Below, in pieces: positions 45,467 to 54,655 of a stretch of DNA of 64,000 nucleotides. The position numbers were made by a program, and so were the translations under genes. Every line of letters begins with the position of its first letter. The stretch's first letter is position 1. The notes below the pieces were generated by a model, which saw only the letters and a program-made list of their open reading frames with translations, was not told the DNA's origin and did not search any database. The DNA is from Pseudomonas arsenicoxydans (lineage in GTDB: Bacteria > Pseudomonadota > Gammaproteobacteria > Pseudomonadales > Pseudomonadaceae), in contig NZ_LT629705.1 in the NCBI RefSeq assembly GCF_900103875.1, positions 758,501-822,500 of the forward strand, given 5' to 3'.

Positions 45467-46261
45467 ATGGCTTTGCTACAGCTGGAGCGCATCAGCGCAC
45501 AGTACCCCGGCAGTCCGGAACCGGTACTGGCGGATATTTCCCTGAGCCTTGGGCCCCAGCAATTGCTGGTAGCTCTCGGCCCGTCCGGCAGTGGCAAGAC
45601 TTCGCTGTTGAACCTGATCGCCGGTTTCGTCGAGCCCAGTGCCGGGCGCATCACCCTTGACGGGGTGCCGGTCAAAGGCCCGAGCGCCGAGCGCGGCGTG
45701 GTGTTTCAGGACGACGCCCTGCTGCCGTGGCAGGACGTGTTGGCCAATGTGGGCTTCGGCCTGGAACTGGCCGGAGTGTCCAGGGACAAACGCGAAACCC
45801 GTGCTCGGGAAATGCTCGCGCTGGTGGACCTTTCCGGTTTCGAAAATCGCCGCATCTGGCAGCTCTCGGGCGGCCAGAAGCAACGTGTCGGCCTCGCTCG
45901 CGCGCTCGCCGCCGACCCTCGGGTCTTGCTCATGGACGAGCCCTTCGGCGCCCTCGACGCCTTCACCCGCGAACAAATGCAAGAGCTGCTGCTGCAAGTC
46001 TGGCAGCGCACCGCCAAACCGGTGTTCCTGATTACTCACGATATTGAAGAAGCGGTGTTCCTCGCCACGGACCTGATTCTGCTGGCACCGAACCCTGGGC
46101 AAATCGTCGAACGCCTGAGCCTGGATTTCGGTCAGCGTTACGCGGCGGGCGAGTCGGCACGGGCGATCAAATCCGACCCGCGCTTTATCGAAACCCGCGA
46201 ACACGTGCTCGCCAAAGTGTTCTCCCAACGCAGCGCCGCCCAGCGGCAGGAGCGCGCATGA
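45467..46261 (+). CDS. tauB: taurine ABC transporter ATP-binding protein
   Basis: 264 residues. Walker [11 protein letters not shown]-loop [10 protein letters not shown], signature [15 protein letters not shown], Walker [12 protein letters not shown] and switch His in [10 protein letters not shown]. Energises uptake of taurine with TauC. Starts 16 bases after tauA and overlaps tauC by 4. Confidence 0.93.
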   Translation: MALLQLERISAQYPGSPEPVLADISLSLGPQQLLVALGPSGSGKTSLLNLIAGFVEPSAGRITLDGVPVKGPSAERGVVFQDDALLPWQDVLANVGFGLELAGVSRDKRETRAREMLALVDLSGFENRRIWQLSGGQKQRVGLARALAADPRVLLMDEPFGALDAFTREQMQELLLQVWQRTAKPVFLITHDIEEAVFLATDLILLAPNPGQIVERLSLDFGQRYAAGESARAIKSDPRFIETREHVLAKVFSQRSAAQRQERA

Positions 46262-47091
46262 GCAGCTATGAAATTCCGGCCGTGACGGTGAAACCGGGCT
46301 CGACGGCGACTCCGGTTCGTCGTAGTTTGAGCACGCGCTGGATCAGCGTATTGACGCTGGTCGCGCTTGTAACCCTGTGGTGGGCGGTGACCGCTACCGG
46401 CTTGATCGAACCGCTGTTTCTGCCGCCACCGTCCGCCGTGCTGCAAAAAGGCTGGCTGCTGGTGACCACCGGCTACATGGATTCGACCTTGTGGCAGCAC
46501 TTGGGCGCGAGCCTCAGCCGCATCGGCCTGGGCCTGGGCTTTGCCGTGCTGACCGCCGTTCCGGTCGGCATCGCCATCGGCCACAACCGAGTCGCTCGCG
46601 GCATTCTCGATCCGCTGATCGAGTTCTATCGCCCGATTCCGCCATTGGCTTATCTGCCGCTGATCGTGATTTGGTGCGGCATTGGTGAGCTGTCAAAAGT
46701 CTTGCTGATCTACCTGGCGATCTTCGCGCCGATTGCCATCGCGACCGCGACTGGCGTACGCACGGTCGACCCGGCGAAATTGCGTGCGGCGCAGTCGCTG
46801 GGCGCGACTCGAGCGCAGCTGATTCGTCATGTGATCTTGCCGAGCGCCTTGCCGGACATTTTGACCGGCGTGCGGATTGGCTTGGGTGTGGGTTGGTCGA
46901 CCTTGGTCGCCGCCGAGCTGATCGCAGCCACCAGCGGTTTGGGCTTCATGGTGCAGTCGGCCGCGCAGTTCCTGGTCACCGACGTAGTGGTGCTGGGGAT
47001 TCTGGTCATCGCACTGATCGCCTTCGCCATGGAAATGGGCCTGCGCGCGCTGCAACGCAAACTGGTGCCGTGGCACGGCCAGGCTCACTGA
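46258..47091 (+). CDS. tauC: taurine ABC transporter permease
   Basis: 277 residues with about six membrane segments and the EAA-type cytoplasmic loop ([29 protein letters not shown] as two adjacent parts). N-terminal cytoplasmic arm of about 30 residues. Forms the inner-membrane channel for taurine with TauB. Overlaps tauB by 4 bases; tauD follows after 84 bases, which include a single REP-like half. Confidence 0.93.
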   Translation: MSSYEIPAVTVKPGSTATPVRRSLSTRWISVLTLVALVTLWWAVTATGLIEPLFLPPPSAVLQKGWLLVTTGYMDSTLWQHLGASLSRIGLGLGFAVLTAVPVGIAIGHNRVARGILDPLIEFYRPIPPLAYLPLIVIWCGIGELSKVLLIYLAIFAPIAIATATGVRTVDPAKLRAAQSLGATRAQLIRHVILPSALPDILTGVRIGLGVGWSTLVAAELIAATSGLGFMVQSAAQFLVTDVVVLGILVIALIAFAMEMGLRALQRKLVPWHGQAH

Positions 47092-47175
47092 AAAATCATC
47101 ATGTGGAAAACCCTGTGGGAGTGAGCAGGCTCGGTCCCGCAAAAGCTCGACCCTCCGAATTCGAAGAGAAAGACC

Positions 47176-48018
47176 ATGAGCAACCTGACCATCGTCCCCC
47201 TCAGCACGGCTCTCGGCGCGCAAATCAGTGGCGTCGACGTCAGCCAGCCACTGAACCTGGAGCAGCGCGACGCCATCGAGCAGGCGCTGCTCAAGCATCA
47301 AGTGCTGTTCTTCCGTGACCAGCCGATCACGCCACAGCAACAGGCGCGATTCGCAGCCTATTTCGGCGACCTGCACATTCACCCGATCTATCCCAACGTG
47401 CCGGAACAGCCTGAAGTGCTGATCCTCGACACCGCCGTCACCGATGTGCGCGACAACGCGATCTGGCACACCGACGTGACCTTCCTGCCCACCCCGGCCA
47501 TGGGTGCAGTGCTCAGCGCCAAGCTGCTGCCGGAGTTTGGCGGCGACACGTTGTGGGCCAGCGGGATTGCCGCGTATGAAGCCTTGTCTGCGCCAATGAA
47601 GCGCTTGCTCGAAGGACTGACCGCGACACACGATTTCACCCGCTCGTTCCCGCTGGAGCGTTATGGCAATACACCTGAGGCCTTGGCCCAATGGGAAGAA
47701 GCACGCCGCAAGAATCCGCCGCTGTCGCATCCGGTGATTCGTACGCATCCGGTGAGCGGACGCCGGTCGTTGTTCGTCAACGAAGGCTTCACATCGAAGA
47801 TCAACGAGCTGTCTGAGACCGAAAGCGAGGCGATTCTGAAGTTTTTGTTTGCCCACACCACACGGCCAGAATTCACCGTTCGCTGGCGCTGGCAGAAAGA
47901 CGACATCGCGTTCTGGGATAACCGCGTGACACAGCATTACGCCGTGGATGATTACCGACCGGCACGGCGGGTGATGCAGCGGGCAACGGTGTTGGGGGAT
48001 GCACCGTTTTTCCGGTGA
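47176..48018 (+). CDS. tauD: taurine dioxygenase
   Basis: 280 residues. Fe(II)/2-oxoglutarate enzyme that oxidises taurine to sulfite and aminoacetaldehyde. Iron ligands are visible as WHTDVTFL (HxD near residue 97-99) and the distal His in TQHYAVDDY; the 2-oxoglutarate Arg is in RRVMQRAT. Starts [21 protein letters not shown], the usual TauD start. AAGAGAAAGACC precedes the ATG. Last gene of tauABCD. Confidence 0.95.
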   Translation: MSNLTIVPLSTALGAQISGVDVSQPLNLEQRDAIEQALLKHQVLFFRDQPITPQQQARFAAYFGDLHIHPIYPNVPEQPEVLILDTAVTDVRDNAIWHTDVTFLPTPAMGAVLSAKLLPEFGGDTLWASGIAAYEALSAPMKRLLEGLTATHDFTRSFPLERYGNTPEALAQWEEARRKNPPLSHPVIRTHPVSGRRSLFVNEGFTSKINELSETESEAILKFLFAHTTRPEFTVRWRWQKDDIAFWDNRVTQHYAVDDYRPARRVMQRATVLGDAPFFR

Positions 48019-48050
48019 TCCGCTAATACTTGTACTGACTTTGATGGCCC

Positions 48051-48144
48051 CTTCGCGGGCAAGCCCGCTCCCACAGGAATCTTCAGTGGACGCAGTTTTT
48101 TGCATCCAACCCAGAACCTTGTGGGAGCGGGCTTGCCCGCGAAG
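48051..48144. repeat. REP inverted pair
   Basis: TTCGCGGGCAAGCCCGCTCC faces TGGGAGCGGGCTTGCCCGCG between convergent tauD and the aldo/keto reductase gene. Confidence 0.9.
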
Positions 48145-48181
48145 CGATGTTGCAGGCGCCGGAAAATCCAGCGCCGAACAC

Positions 48182-49219
48182 TTACTCTGCCGTCGAAGGC
48201 TTCTCCCAAAGGTTGATCCCGCCCTCTTGGGCATACCGGTCAATCTCCGCCAGTTCCTCTGCGCTGAAGCTCAAATTCTTCAACGCCCCGACGTTCTCGA
48301 TAATCTGCTCCGGCCGGCTTGCGCCGATCAGCGCCGAGGTCACGCGCGGATCGCGCAGGGTCCACGCCAACGCCAGTTGCGCCAGGCTCTGGCCGCGACG
48401 CTTGGCGATTTCATTGAGCCCGCGCACATGAGCGATGTTGGCTTCGGACAGATGAGATTCCTGCAACGAACCACCGCCCGGACGATTGACCCGTGCATCC
48501 TTCGGAATGCCGTTGAGGTATTTGTCGGTCAACAGCCCCTGCGCCAATGGCGTGAAAGCAATCACACCAGCGCCCAGTTCGTCGGTGACCTCCAGCAGAT
48601 CCTTTTCAACCCAGCGATTGAGCAGGTTGTACGCCGGTTGGTGAATCAGCAACGGCACTTTCCACTCTTTCAACAACGCGGCCATCTCACGGGTTTTCAC
48701 CCCGGAATACGACGAGATACCGATGTACAGCGCTTTGCCCTGCTGCACCGCAGTTGCCAGTGCGCTGGCGGTTTCTTCCAGCGGGGTGTCCGGGTCGAAA
48801 CGGTGCGAATAGAAAATATCCACGTAGTCCAGGCCCAGGCGTTGCAGGCTCTGATCGAGGCTGGCCAGTACGTATTTGCGGGAACCACCGCCCTGCCCGT
48901 AAGGACCGGGCCACATGTCCCAACCAGCCTTGCTGGAGATGATCAACTCATCGCGGTACTGCTTGAAATCCTCACGCAGCAAACGACCAAAATTGATCTC
49001 GGCGCTGCCGTACGGAGGACCGTAGTTGTTGGCCAGGTCGAAATGGTTGATGCCCAGATCGAACGCTGTGCGCAACAGCGAGCGCTGAGTGTCGATCGGC
49101 GTGCTGTCGCCGAAGTTGTGCCACAAGCCCAGCGACAGCGCCGGCAGCACCAGACCGCTGCGGCCTACGCGGCGGTATGGGATGGAGTCATAGCGGTTTT
49201 CGGCAGCGGTATAAGTCAT
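48182..49219 (-). CDS. yghZ: aldo/keto reductase, L-glyceraldehyde 3-phosphate reductase type
   Basis: 345 residues. The family tetrad is seen: Asp in INHFDLANNYGPPYGSAE with Tyr, Lys in IISSKAGWDMWPGPYG and His in DIFYSHRFDPDTP. The WDMWPGPYGQGGGSRKY segment is diagnostic of the YghZ subfamily, NADPH-dependent enzymes acting on L-glyceraldehyde 3-phosphate and on methylglyoxal-like aldehydes. Single gene; convergent with tauD. Confidence 0.88.
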   Translation of the reverse strand: MTYTAAENRYDSIPYRRVGRSGLVLPALSLGLWHNFGDSTPIDTQRSLLRTAFDLGINHFDLANNYGPPYGSAEINFGRLLREDFKQYRDELIISSKAGWDMWPGPYGQGGGSRKYVLASLDQSLQRLGLDYVDIFYSHRFDPDTPLEETASALATAVQQGKALYIGISSYSGVKTREMAALLKEWKVPLLIHQPAYNLLNRWVEKDLLEVTDELGAGVIAFTPLAQGLLTDKYLNGIPKDARVNRPGGGSLQESHLSEANIAHVRGLNEIAKRRGQSLAQLALAWTLRDPRVTSALIGASRPEQIIENVGALKNLSFSAEELAEIDRYAQEGGINLWEKPSTAE

Positions 49220-49380
49220 CGAATCCTCTCTTGTCCGTCTTGAAATTGGTATCGACTGCTTCGCAAGTTGCCCAGCATACGCCCAGACAAACGCCGATAA
49301 ACCTCGGACTCGAGAAAATGCTGAAACGTTTCACAGATTTTAAATCTGGCCCGTTGATAACACCGCCATCCATTACGCGC

Positions 49381-49782
49381 TTACGCTGACAACTCACGCA
49401 ACGCGGCAGCCGCTAAAAAGCCGGACCTTGAACTGTATCGCTGATCTCGTCTGACCGTCTGGTCTATACGCTCGAGCAACTGCTCAGGAAGCGTGGCATT
49501 GAAGCGCACTGACTTGCCGAAATAAGGCGTGATATCAAACTCGACCACACCCCATACACCTCCGGCGTAATCAGGATTGTCTAGATGAGCATCTATCTCT
49601 CGCACTTGGGGCAGTGGATCACCATCGGCGACCAGGCCTTCGTAATGCAAAGCCAACGCTTCTTTTACGTTTTCAAATGCCTGAGCCACAGTAACGCCCG
49701 CAGAGAAGCATCCCGGCACGTCCGGGATAATCACTCCATATTCTGAGTCGGCATCCTTGTGCAGAACGACCGGGAATTTCAT
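49381..49782 (-). CDS. hicB: HicB-family antitoxin
   Basis: 133 residues from the ATG at 49780-49782, the usual family start MKFPVVLHKDADSEYGVIIP. A partial RNase-H-like fold (about 1-80, with DVPGCFSAGVTVAQAFENVKEAL) and a C-terminal ribbon-helix-helix part (VRFNATLPEQLLERIDQTV). An alternative ATG at 49845 overlaps the hicA stop (ATGA) and would add 21 residues, which could couple translation. HicB binds HicA and represses the operon. Second gene of the hicAB pair. Confidence 0.9.
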   Translation of the reverse strand: MKFPVVLHKDADSEYGVIIPDVPGCFSAGVTVAQAFENVKEALALHYEGLVADGDPLPQVREIDAHLDNPDYAGGVWGVVEFDITPYFGKSVRFNATLPEQLLERIDQTVRRDQRYSSRSGFLAAAALRELSA

Positions 49783-49841
49783 TTCGGTGAGCCCTTCCTG
49801 TGATATGGCCTCTTCGAGGCTCTCGTTTCCGATGTCGGGCC

Positions 49842-50024
49842 TCATTTCAGACCCGCCTGTTTCAATATGCTGTTGATCGTCCCTTTTGGAAGATCCGAGT
49901 CAGGGTGCTTTACCGTCACCCTCCCAGTTTTAGTCGGATGCTTGTACTGGTGGTGGCTACCTTTCACCGCCACCAGATACCAACCATCCTCCTCGATCAT
50001 CCTGATCATTTCCCGACTTCGCAT
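49842..50024 (-). CDS. hicA: HicA-family mRNA interferase toxin
   Basis: 60 residues from the ATG at 50022-50024; the frame is open 8 codons further to another ATG (50048). A double-stranded-RNA-binding-like fold with catalytic His in VKGSHHQYKHP near residues 22-28, and the typical ending KGTINSILKQAGLK. HicA cleaves mRNA until bound by HicB. First gene of hicAB, toxin before antitoxin, the common order for this family. Confidence 0.92.
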   Translation of the reverse strand: MRSREMIRMIEEDGWYLVAVKGSHHQYKHPTKTGRVTVKHPDSDLPKGTINSILKQAGLK

Positions 50025-50076
50025 CACCTTCGTCCTTGTGGGCAGCATCAGCTGCGCACACTACGCGACGAAAATA

Positions 50077-50117
50077 TTTTTTATACACACCATACACACC
50101 CTGATAAATATTAACCG
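50077..50117 (-). promoter_or_regulatory. hicAB promoter with direct-repeat operator
   Basis: On the minus strand TTTATC and TATAAA are spaced by 17 bases, and the spacer holds GTGTGTATGGTGTGTAT, a 9-base-period direct repeat (plus-strand 50084-50100). The placement suits repression by HicB or HicAB. Confidence 0.5.
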
Positions 50118-50153
50118 TTCCGACCCAGAGCTATGCCGCCCCCAGACAGGCGG

Positions 50154-51044
50154 CTAGCTGGCCCCCGCAAACACCTCCCCCAACCAATCCACAAACACCC
50201 GAACCCGTGGCGACATGTGTCGGTTGTGGGGGTACAGCACTGAAACCGGCATCGTCGGGGGTGGTGTATCGGTGAGGATTTCCTGCACCAGCCCTTGGGC
50301 AATCTGCGCCTCCATTCGGTAATGCGGGCACTGGATCAAGCCGAGCCCGGCGATCGCCGATGCGGCGTAAATTTCTGCGCCGAACACTGAAAGCGCACCG
50401 TCGATGCCGACTTCTTTCAGCTGGCCGTCGACCATGAATTCAAACGGAAACTGCTTGGCGGTGGTGCGCGAGACGTAGTTCACGGCGCGGTGATGCTTCA
50501 GGTCGTCGAGGTGTTTGGGTTCGCCGTATTTGCGCAGGTAAGCGGGGCTGGCGCAGGTGATTTGGCGCAGGTTGGCGATGCGTTTTCCGATCAGCGCCGA
50601 ATCACTCAGCGTGCCGGCGCGCAACACACAGTCCACGCCTTCAGCGATCAGGTCGACGAAACGGTCGCTCTCACTGATGGACAGTTCGATGTCCGGGTAA
50701 CGCGCCATGAACTGCGGTAATGCGGGAATCACGAAATGCCTGGCCAGCGTGCCGTGCAGGTCGACACGCAACCGGCCTTTGGGGGCGCAGCCACGAAACG
50801 CCAACTCGGCTTCTTCCAGCTCCGCCAGCAACTGCACGCAACGCAGGTAGTACGCCTCGCCATCCAGCGTCGGGCGCACCTTGCGCGTACTACGCTCCAG
50901 CAACCGCGTGCCGAGCCAGGCCTCGAATTGATTCAGCGTGTGGGTCAGGGTCGCCCGTGGCAGGTTCAGGTCATCGGCCGCCAGGGTGAAGCTGCTGCGC
51001 TCATAGATCCGCACAAAAACCTTCATCGCTTTGACTTGATCCAT
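50154..51044 (-). CDS. LysR-family regulator divergent from a short-chain dehydrogenase
   Basis: 296 residues from the ATG at 51042-51044 (MDQVKAMKVFVRIYERSSFTLAADDLNLPRATL in part), the CrgA/DmlR-like subgroup start. HTH at about 5-63, effector domain with CASPAYLRKYGEPKHLDDL. It is divergent from the SDR gene at 51171, the standard arrangement for a local LysR activator or repressor with its target. Ligand unknown. Confidence 0.88.
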   Translation of the reverse strand: MDQVKAMKVFVRIYERSSFTLAADDLNLPRATLTHTLNQFEAWLGTRLLERSTRKVRPTLDGEAYYLRCVQLLAELEEAELAFRGCAPKGRLRVDLHGTLARHFVIPALPQFMARYPDIELSISESDRFVDLIAEGVDCVLRAGTLSDSALIGKRIANLRQITCASPAYLRKYGEPKHLDDLKHHRAVNYVSRTTAKQFPFEFMVDGQLKEVGIDGALSVFGAEIYAASAIAGLGLIQCPHYRMEAQIAQGLVQEILTDTPPPTMPVSVLYPHNRHMSPRVRVFVDWLGEVFAGAS

Positions 51045-51170
51045 GTTTGGCTCCTGACGCGCGATTGTTGGCAATTATTGAACAGTCAAGGCAACTCTCG
51101 GGCATTTATCGGCTTGAGTAAACATGTGAATCTGGCTTCACACCAACCCTCCCCATCAGGAATCAACGCC

Positions 51171-51905
51171 ATGACTACTCAGAAAGTTGCCATCGTGACC
51201 GGCGCCTCCCGCGGCATCGGCGCTGTGATCGCCAGACAACTGGCCAGCGAAGGCTTCGCCGTTGCCATCAACTATGCAAACAGCGCCACAGAAGCCTCCA
51301 AGCTGGTGGTGGAGTTGCGACAGGCCGGGCATCAAGCCATAGCGATCAAGGCTGACGTGGCCAATGCCGATGACGTGCGCCGGATGTTCGACGAGACCGA
51401 AGCACAACTGGGCAAGGTCGATGTGCTGATCAACAACGCCGGCATTCTCAAAGTGATGCCGTTGGCGCAGCACACCGATGAGCTGTTCGACCAGACCTTC
51501 AACATCCACGCTCGGGGCACTTTCAATACCTTGCGTGAAGCGGCGACGCGGTTGAACAGCGGCGGGCGGATCGTCAACTTTTCCAGCAGCACGGTCGGCA
51601 TGAACCTGCCAGGTTACGCGGTGTACATCGCCAGCAAAGCGGCGGTGGAATCGCTGACCCAGGTCTTCGCCAAGGAAATGCGCGGACGCAACATAACGGT
51701 CAACGCCGTGGCGCCGGGGCCGGTTGCTACCGAGTTGTTTTTGCACGGCAAGAGTGAAGAACAGATTCAGACCTTCGCCAAGATGCCGCCGCTGGAGCGT
51801 CTGGGTCAGCCGGAAGATATCGCTCGGGTTGTGTCCTTCCTGGTCGGCCCTGATTCGGCTTGGGTCAATGGACAGATTCTGCGGGTGAATGGCGGGTTGG
51901 TTTAA
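51171..51905 (+). CDS. short-chain dehydrogenase/reductase
   Basis: 244 residues. NADP-binding TGASRGIG near 10-17, NNAG near 85, catalytic Ser in NFSSSTVGM, Tyr-x3-Lys in YVYIASKAA-type block (GYAVYIASKAAVESLTQ) and VNAVAPGPVATELF. Classical SDR fold, probably NADPH-dependent. Divergent from the LysR gene. Substrate unknown. Confidence 0.9.
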   Translation: MTTQKVAIVTGASRGIGAVIARQLASEGFAVAINYANSATEASKLVVELRQAGHQAIAIKADVANADDVRRMFDETEAQLGKVDVLINNAGILKVMPLAQHTDELFDQTFNIHARGTFNTLREAATRLNSGGRIVNFSSSTVGMNLPGYAVYIASKAAVESLTQVFAKEMRGRNITVNAVAPGPVATELFLHGKSEEQIQTFAKMPPLERLGQPEDIARVVSFLVGPDSAWVNGQILRVNGGLV

Positions 51906-51956
51906 CTATGCTCAAACTGATACCGCAGTGACCCCAATCGCGAGCATCACCGAGAG

Positions 51957-51992
51957 CCCTGTGGGAGCGGGCTTGCCCGCGAAGGCGATCTA
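51957..51992. repeat. single REP unit
   Basis: CCTGTGGGAGCGGGCTTGCC followed by CGCGAAGGCGATC, unpaired. Confidence 0.75.
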
Positions 51993-52027
51993 GAGGGCAG
52001 CACACATCTGAAGGGAGAACACGCACC

Positions 52028-52288
52028 ATGCACACCACGATCATCATCACCTTCGGCCTGATTCTCCTGACGCTGATGCTGTTCATCGGCGAGAAAATCG
52101 GCTTCAGCCGCCAGACCCTGGCCTACAGCTTTGTGGCGCTGTGGCTGGCGCTGACGCTGATCAACGGCGCGGTCGGCATGGTCCATACCGGCCAACCGTT
52201 GAGCACGGAACTGGTGGTCGGCAGCGCCGTGTTCGGTGTACCGGTGGCGGCGCTGGTGCTGTTCATGGTGCTCAGCACTGAAGCGTGA
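52028..52288 (+). CDS. small inner-membrane protein of unknown function
   Basis: 86 residues with three hydrophobic segments (about 5-22, 31-50, 62-83) and short polar turns; no signal-cleavage site. GAAGGGAGAACACGCACC precedes the ATG. It is convergent with betT, with 17 bases between the stops. I do not recognise a named family. Possibly a small membrane subunit or regulator. Confidence 0.7.
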   Translation: MHTTIIITFGLILLTLMLFIGEKIGFSRQTLAYSFVALWLALTLINGAVGMVHTGQPLSTELVVGSAVFGVPVAALVLFMVLSTEA

Positions 52289-52305
52289 GTGCCACCGGCA
52301 CTCGA

Positions 52306-54300
52306 TCAGCGCACCAGATGCAAGAACTGCAAATGCCGTTCGTACTGGTCAAGGATGTCGTTGATGATCTGCTCCTTGGTGTAGCCCACCAGATCGTAAT
52401 CCTGACTGCCCTCGCTCAAATGCACTTCAGCCCGGTAATAACGGCGGTTGTTGAGCTCCTTGGAGCCCATGCCCGCACGGGCAAACGACGGCGTGAAATA
52501 CCCGCGCATCTGCGCCTGATAGATAAACGGATGTTCCTCGCCGTGACCGATTTCCAGGCTGACATTGTCGTTGGCCGCGTCCGGTTGAGTGACCACGTTC
52601 AAACCCTTCTCGACGAACACCGCCGAGACTTCTTCAATGGCCGGGCGCACCGTCGAATCGAGGAAGCGATAGACCTCATCGCGAGACGGGAAATGCACAG
52701 CCTGAGTCAAGCGCTGACGCCAGCCGCCACGTCGCGAGCCGGACACCGGCGCCAGGGAATGCAGTTGCGCGATCTGCTTCTGCGATTCCAGGTAAAACGC
52801 CTTGTGCAGCCCCCACATCATCAGCAGCAAAATCAACGAGAACGGCAACGACGTCAGCACCACCGCTGACTTCAGCGCATCGATGCTGCCGGAAAACAGC
52901 AGCGCACTGGTCACCAGCGCGGTCATTGCGCCCCAGAAAACTCGCAGCCATTTCGGCCCGTCTTCGTCAGGACTTCCGCCTTTGGCGGACAGCGTCGACA
53001 GCACCACGGTGCCGGAGTCGGCTGAGGTGACGAAGAACACGAAGCTGATGAACACCGTGACCGCGATGACGGTTTTACTCCACGGGTAGGTTTCCAGCAG
53101 CAGGTAAAGCGTCATCGACGGGTTGTCGATGGCCGACATACCGAGCGCGCTCATGCCGTGGTTAAGGACCTGGTCGATGGCGCTGTTGCCGAAGATCGAC
53201 ATCCACGCCAGGGTGAAACCGAGCGGAATCAACAGCACGCCAAAGACGAATTCGCGGATGGTCCGGCCACGGGAAATCCGTGCGATGAACAGGCCCACGA
53301 ACGGCGACCATGCAATCCACCAGGCCCAATAAAACACCGTCCAGCCGCCCAGCCAGTCACTCGGTTTGTCGTAGGCGTAAAGATCGAAACTCTTCATCGG
53401 CAAAGCGCCGAGGTAGTCACCGATGTTCTGGATCAACGTGTTGAGCAGGTGCTGAGTCGGGCCGGCAAACAACACGAACAGCAGCAGCGCACAGGCCAGC
53501 AGCATGTTGATGTCGGACATCACCCGCACGCCTTTGTCGACGCCGGAGACCGCGACGATGATCGCCGCGCCCATCATCAGCGTGATCAAGCCAACCTGAA
53601 TCCACTGGGTGTGAGCGATGCCGAACAGGTAGTCGAGCCCTGAGTTGAGGTGCAACACGCCAAAGCCCATGTCGGCGCCGAGGCCGAACACCGTGGCGAT
53701 GATGCCGAAGCCATCCACCGCATAACCGATGGGGCCGTTGATACGTTTGCCGATCAGGGGATAGAGCGCGGAACGCAGGGCCAGCGGCAAGTTGTGACGG
53801 TAGGCGAAGTAGGCCAGCGCCATGCCGACGAAGGCGAACACGCCCCAGCCATGCAGACCCCAGTGCAGAAACAGAATCTGCATCGCCTGACGCGCCGCAT
53901 CCGCCGTACCAGCCTCGCCTTGCGGCGGTTGCGCCAGGTGCGTCAGCGGTTCGGACACACAAAAGAAGAACAGCGTGATGCTGATCCCGGCGGCAAACAG
54001 CATGCCGGCCCAGGACAGGTAGCTGAACTCGGGCTCGTCGTGGTCGGCACCGAGCTTGATCTTGCCGTAGCCGGACAAGGCGGTGACCACCACGAAGACC
54101 AGATACAGCGTCATCGCGAGCATGTAATACCAGCCGACCGTATTGGCCGCCCAGTTTTGCGCTTGCAGAAGCCAGGCGCCGGCCTGTTCAGGCATGGCGA
54201 TAACAACGATGCCAAATAGCAGGATGAACGTTGCCGCGAAGTAAAATACCGGCGGATTCATGCGGACCTGACCGCTGGCGGGGGTGGGCGATGCACTCAT
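52306..54300 (-). CDS. betT: high-affinity choline transporter BetT (BCCT family)
   Basis: 664 residues with about twelve membrane segments. BCCT motifs: the substrate-binding aromatic segment WTVFYWAWWIAWSPFVGLFIARISRGRTIREF (two parts), VFGLGADMGFGVLHLNSG and FFVTSADSGTVVLSTLSAKG. A long cytoplasmic C-terminal tail (about 510-664) is typical of proton-driven, osmotically regulated BetT. It imports choline for glycine betaine synthesis. A second start 13 codons in (MNPPVFYF) is possible. A BetI-like palindrome lies upstream; no betIBA genes are in the window. Confidence 0.93.
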   Translation of the reverse strand: MSASPTPASGQVRMNPPVFYFAATFILLFGIVVIAMPEQAGAWLLQAQNWAANTVGWYYMLAMTLYLVFVVVTALSGYGKIKLGADHDEPEFSYLSWAGMLFAAGISITLFFFCVSEPLTHLAQPPQGEAGTADAARQAMQILFLHWGLHGWGVFAFVGMALAYFAYRHNLPLALRSALYPLIGKRINGPIGYAVDGFGIIATVFGLGADMGFGVLHLNSGLDYLFGIAHTQWIQVGLITLMMGAAIIVAVSGVDKGVRVMSDINMLLACALLLFVLFAGPTQHLLNTLIQNIGDYLGALPMKSFDLYAYDKPSDWLGGWTVFYWAWWIAWSPFVGLFIARISRGRTIREFVFGVLLIPLGFTLAWMSIFGNSAIDQVLNHGMSALGMSAIDNPSMTLYLLLETYPWSKTVIAVTVFISFVFFVTSADSGTVVLSTLSAKGGSPDEDGPKWLRVFWGAMTALVTSALLFSGSIDALKSAVVLTSLPFSLILLLMMWGLHKAFYLESQKQIAQLHSLAPVSGSRRGGWRQRLTQAVHFPSRDEVYRFLDSTVRPAIEEVSAVFVEKGLNVVTQPDAANDNVSLEIGHGEEHPFIYQAQMRGYFTPSFARAGMGSKELNNRRYYRAEVHLSEGSQDYDLVGYTKEQIINDILDQYERHLQFLHLVR

Positions 54301-54392
54301 GAAAGGTGCACCTCAAGGGGGTGAATCAGGGCAATCAATAACGGACTCGGCAAAGGCAAGCCTCCTGTTGTGAGCGGGCAGCAAACCGGCGG

Positions 54393-54420
54393 TTTAACTT
54401 GAATGAGCGTTCAAGTTAAA
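54393..54420 (-). promoter_or_regulatory. BetI-like operator upstream of betT
   Basis: Perfect 11-base arms TTTAACTTGAA and TTCAAGTTAAA around TGAGCG, 93-120 bases before betT. The core CTTGAA-N6-TTCAAG resembles the TTGAACGTTCAA-type sites of the choline-responsive repressor BetI. The regulator gene is not in the window. Confidence 0.6.
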
Positions 54421-54512
54421 CATAAATAGGGTGCTAAGGACTAATCGCAAGGCTCGGCGGTACGTTCTGTACGCTAGCTCAAGGATGGGTATGACGCGGG
54501 GTTTGGGGGATT

Positions 54513-54615
54513 TTGTAGGAGCTGTCGAGTGAAACGAGGCTGCGATCTTTTCAAAAATCCCACAAAACCTAAAGTCAAAAGATCGCAGCCTCGTTTCACT
54601 CGACAGCTCCTACAA
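54513..54615. repeat. 39-bp perfect inverted repeat, second copy
   Basis: Arms 54513-54551 and 54577-54615 are exact complements around a 25-base loop. The arm is the same unit as at 16832-16920, but here it begins with TGTAGGAGCTG and ends with GCGATCTTTT, so arm order is reversed relative to the first copy. Confidence 0.92.
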
Positions 54616-54655
54616 CCAGCGAAGATTGTTTATCTGTCACCAAAAAGCCGGGGCC

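Noticed and set aside
9320..54615. CRISPR array suggested by recurring short repeats
   Set aside because: The repeats are paired REP-type palindromes between genes, not regularly spaced direct repeats, and no cas gene is present.
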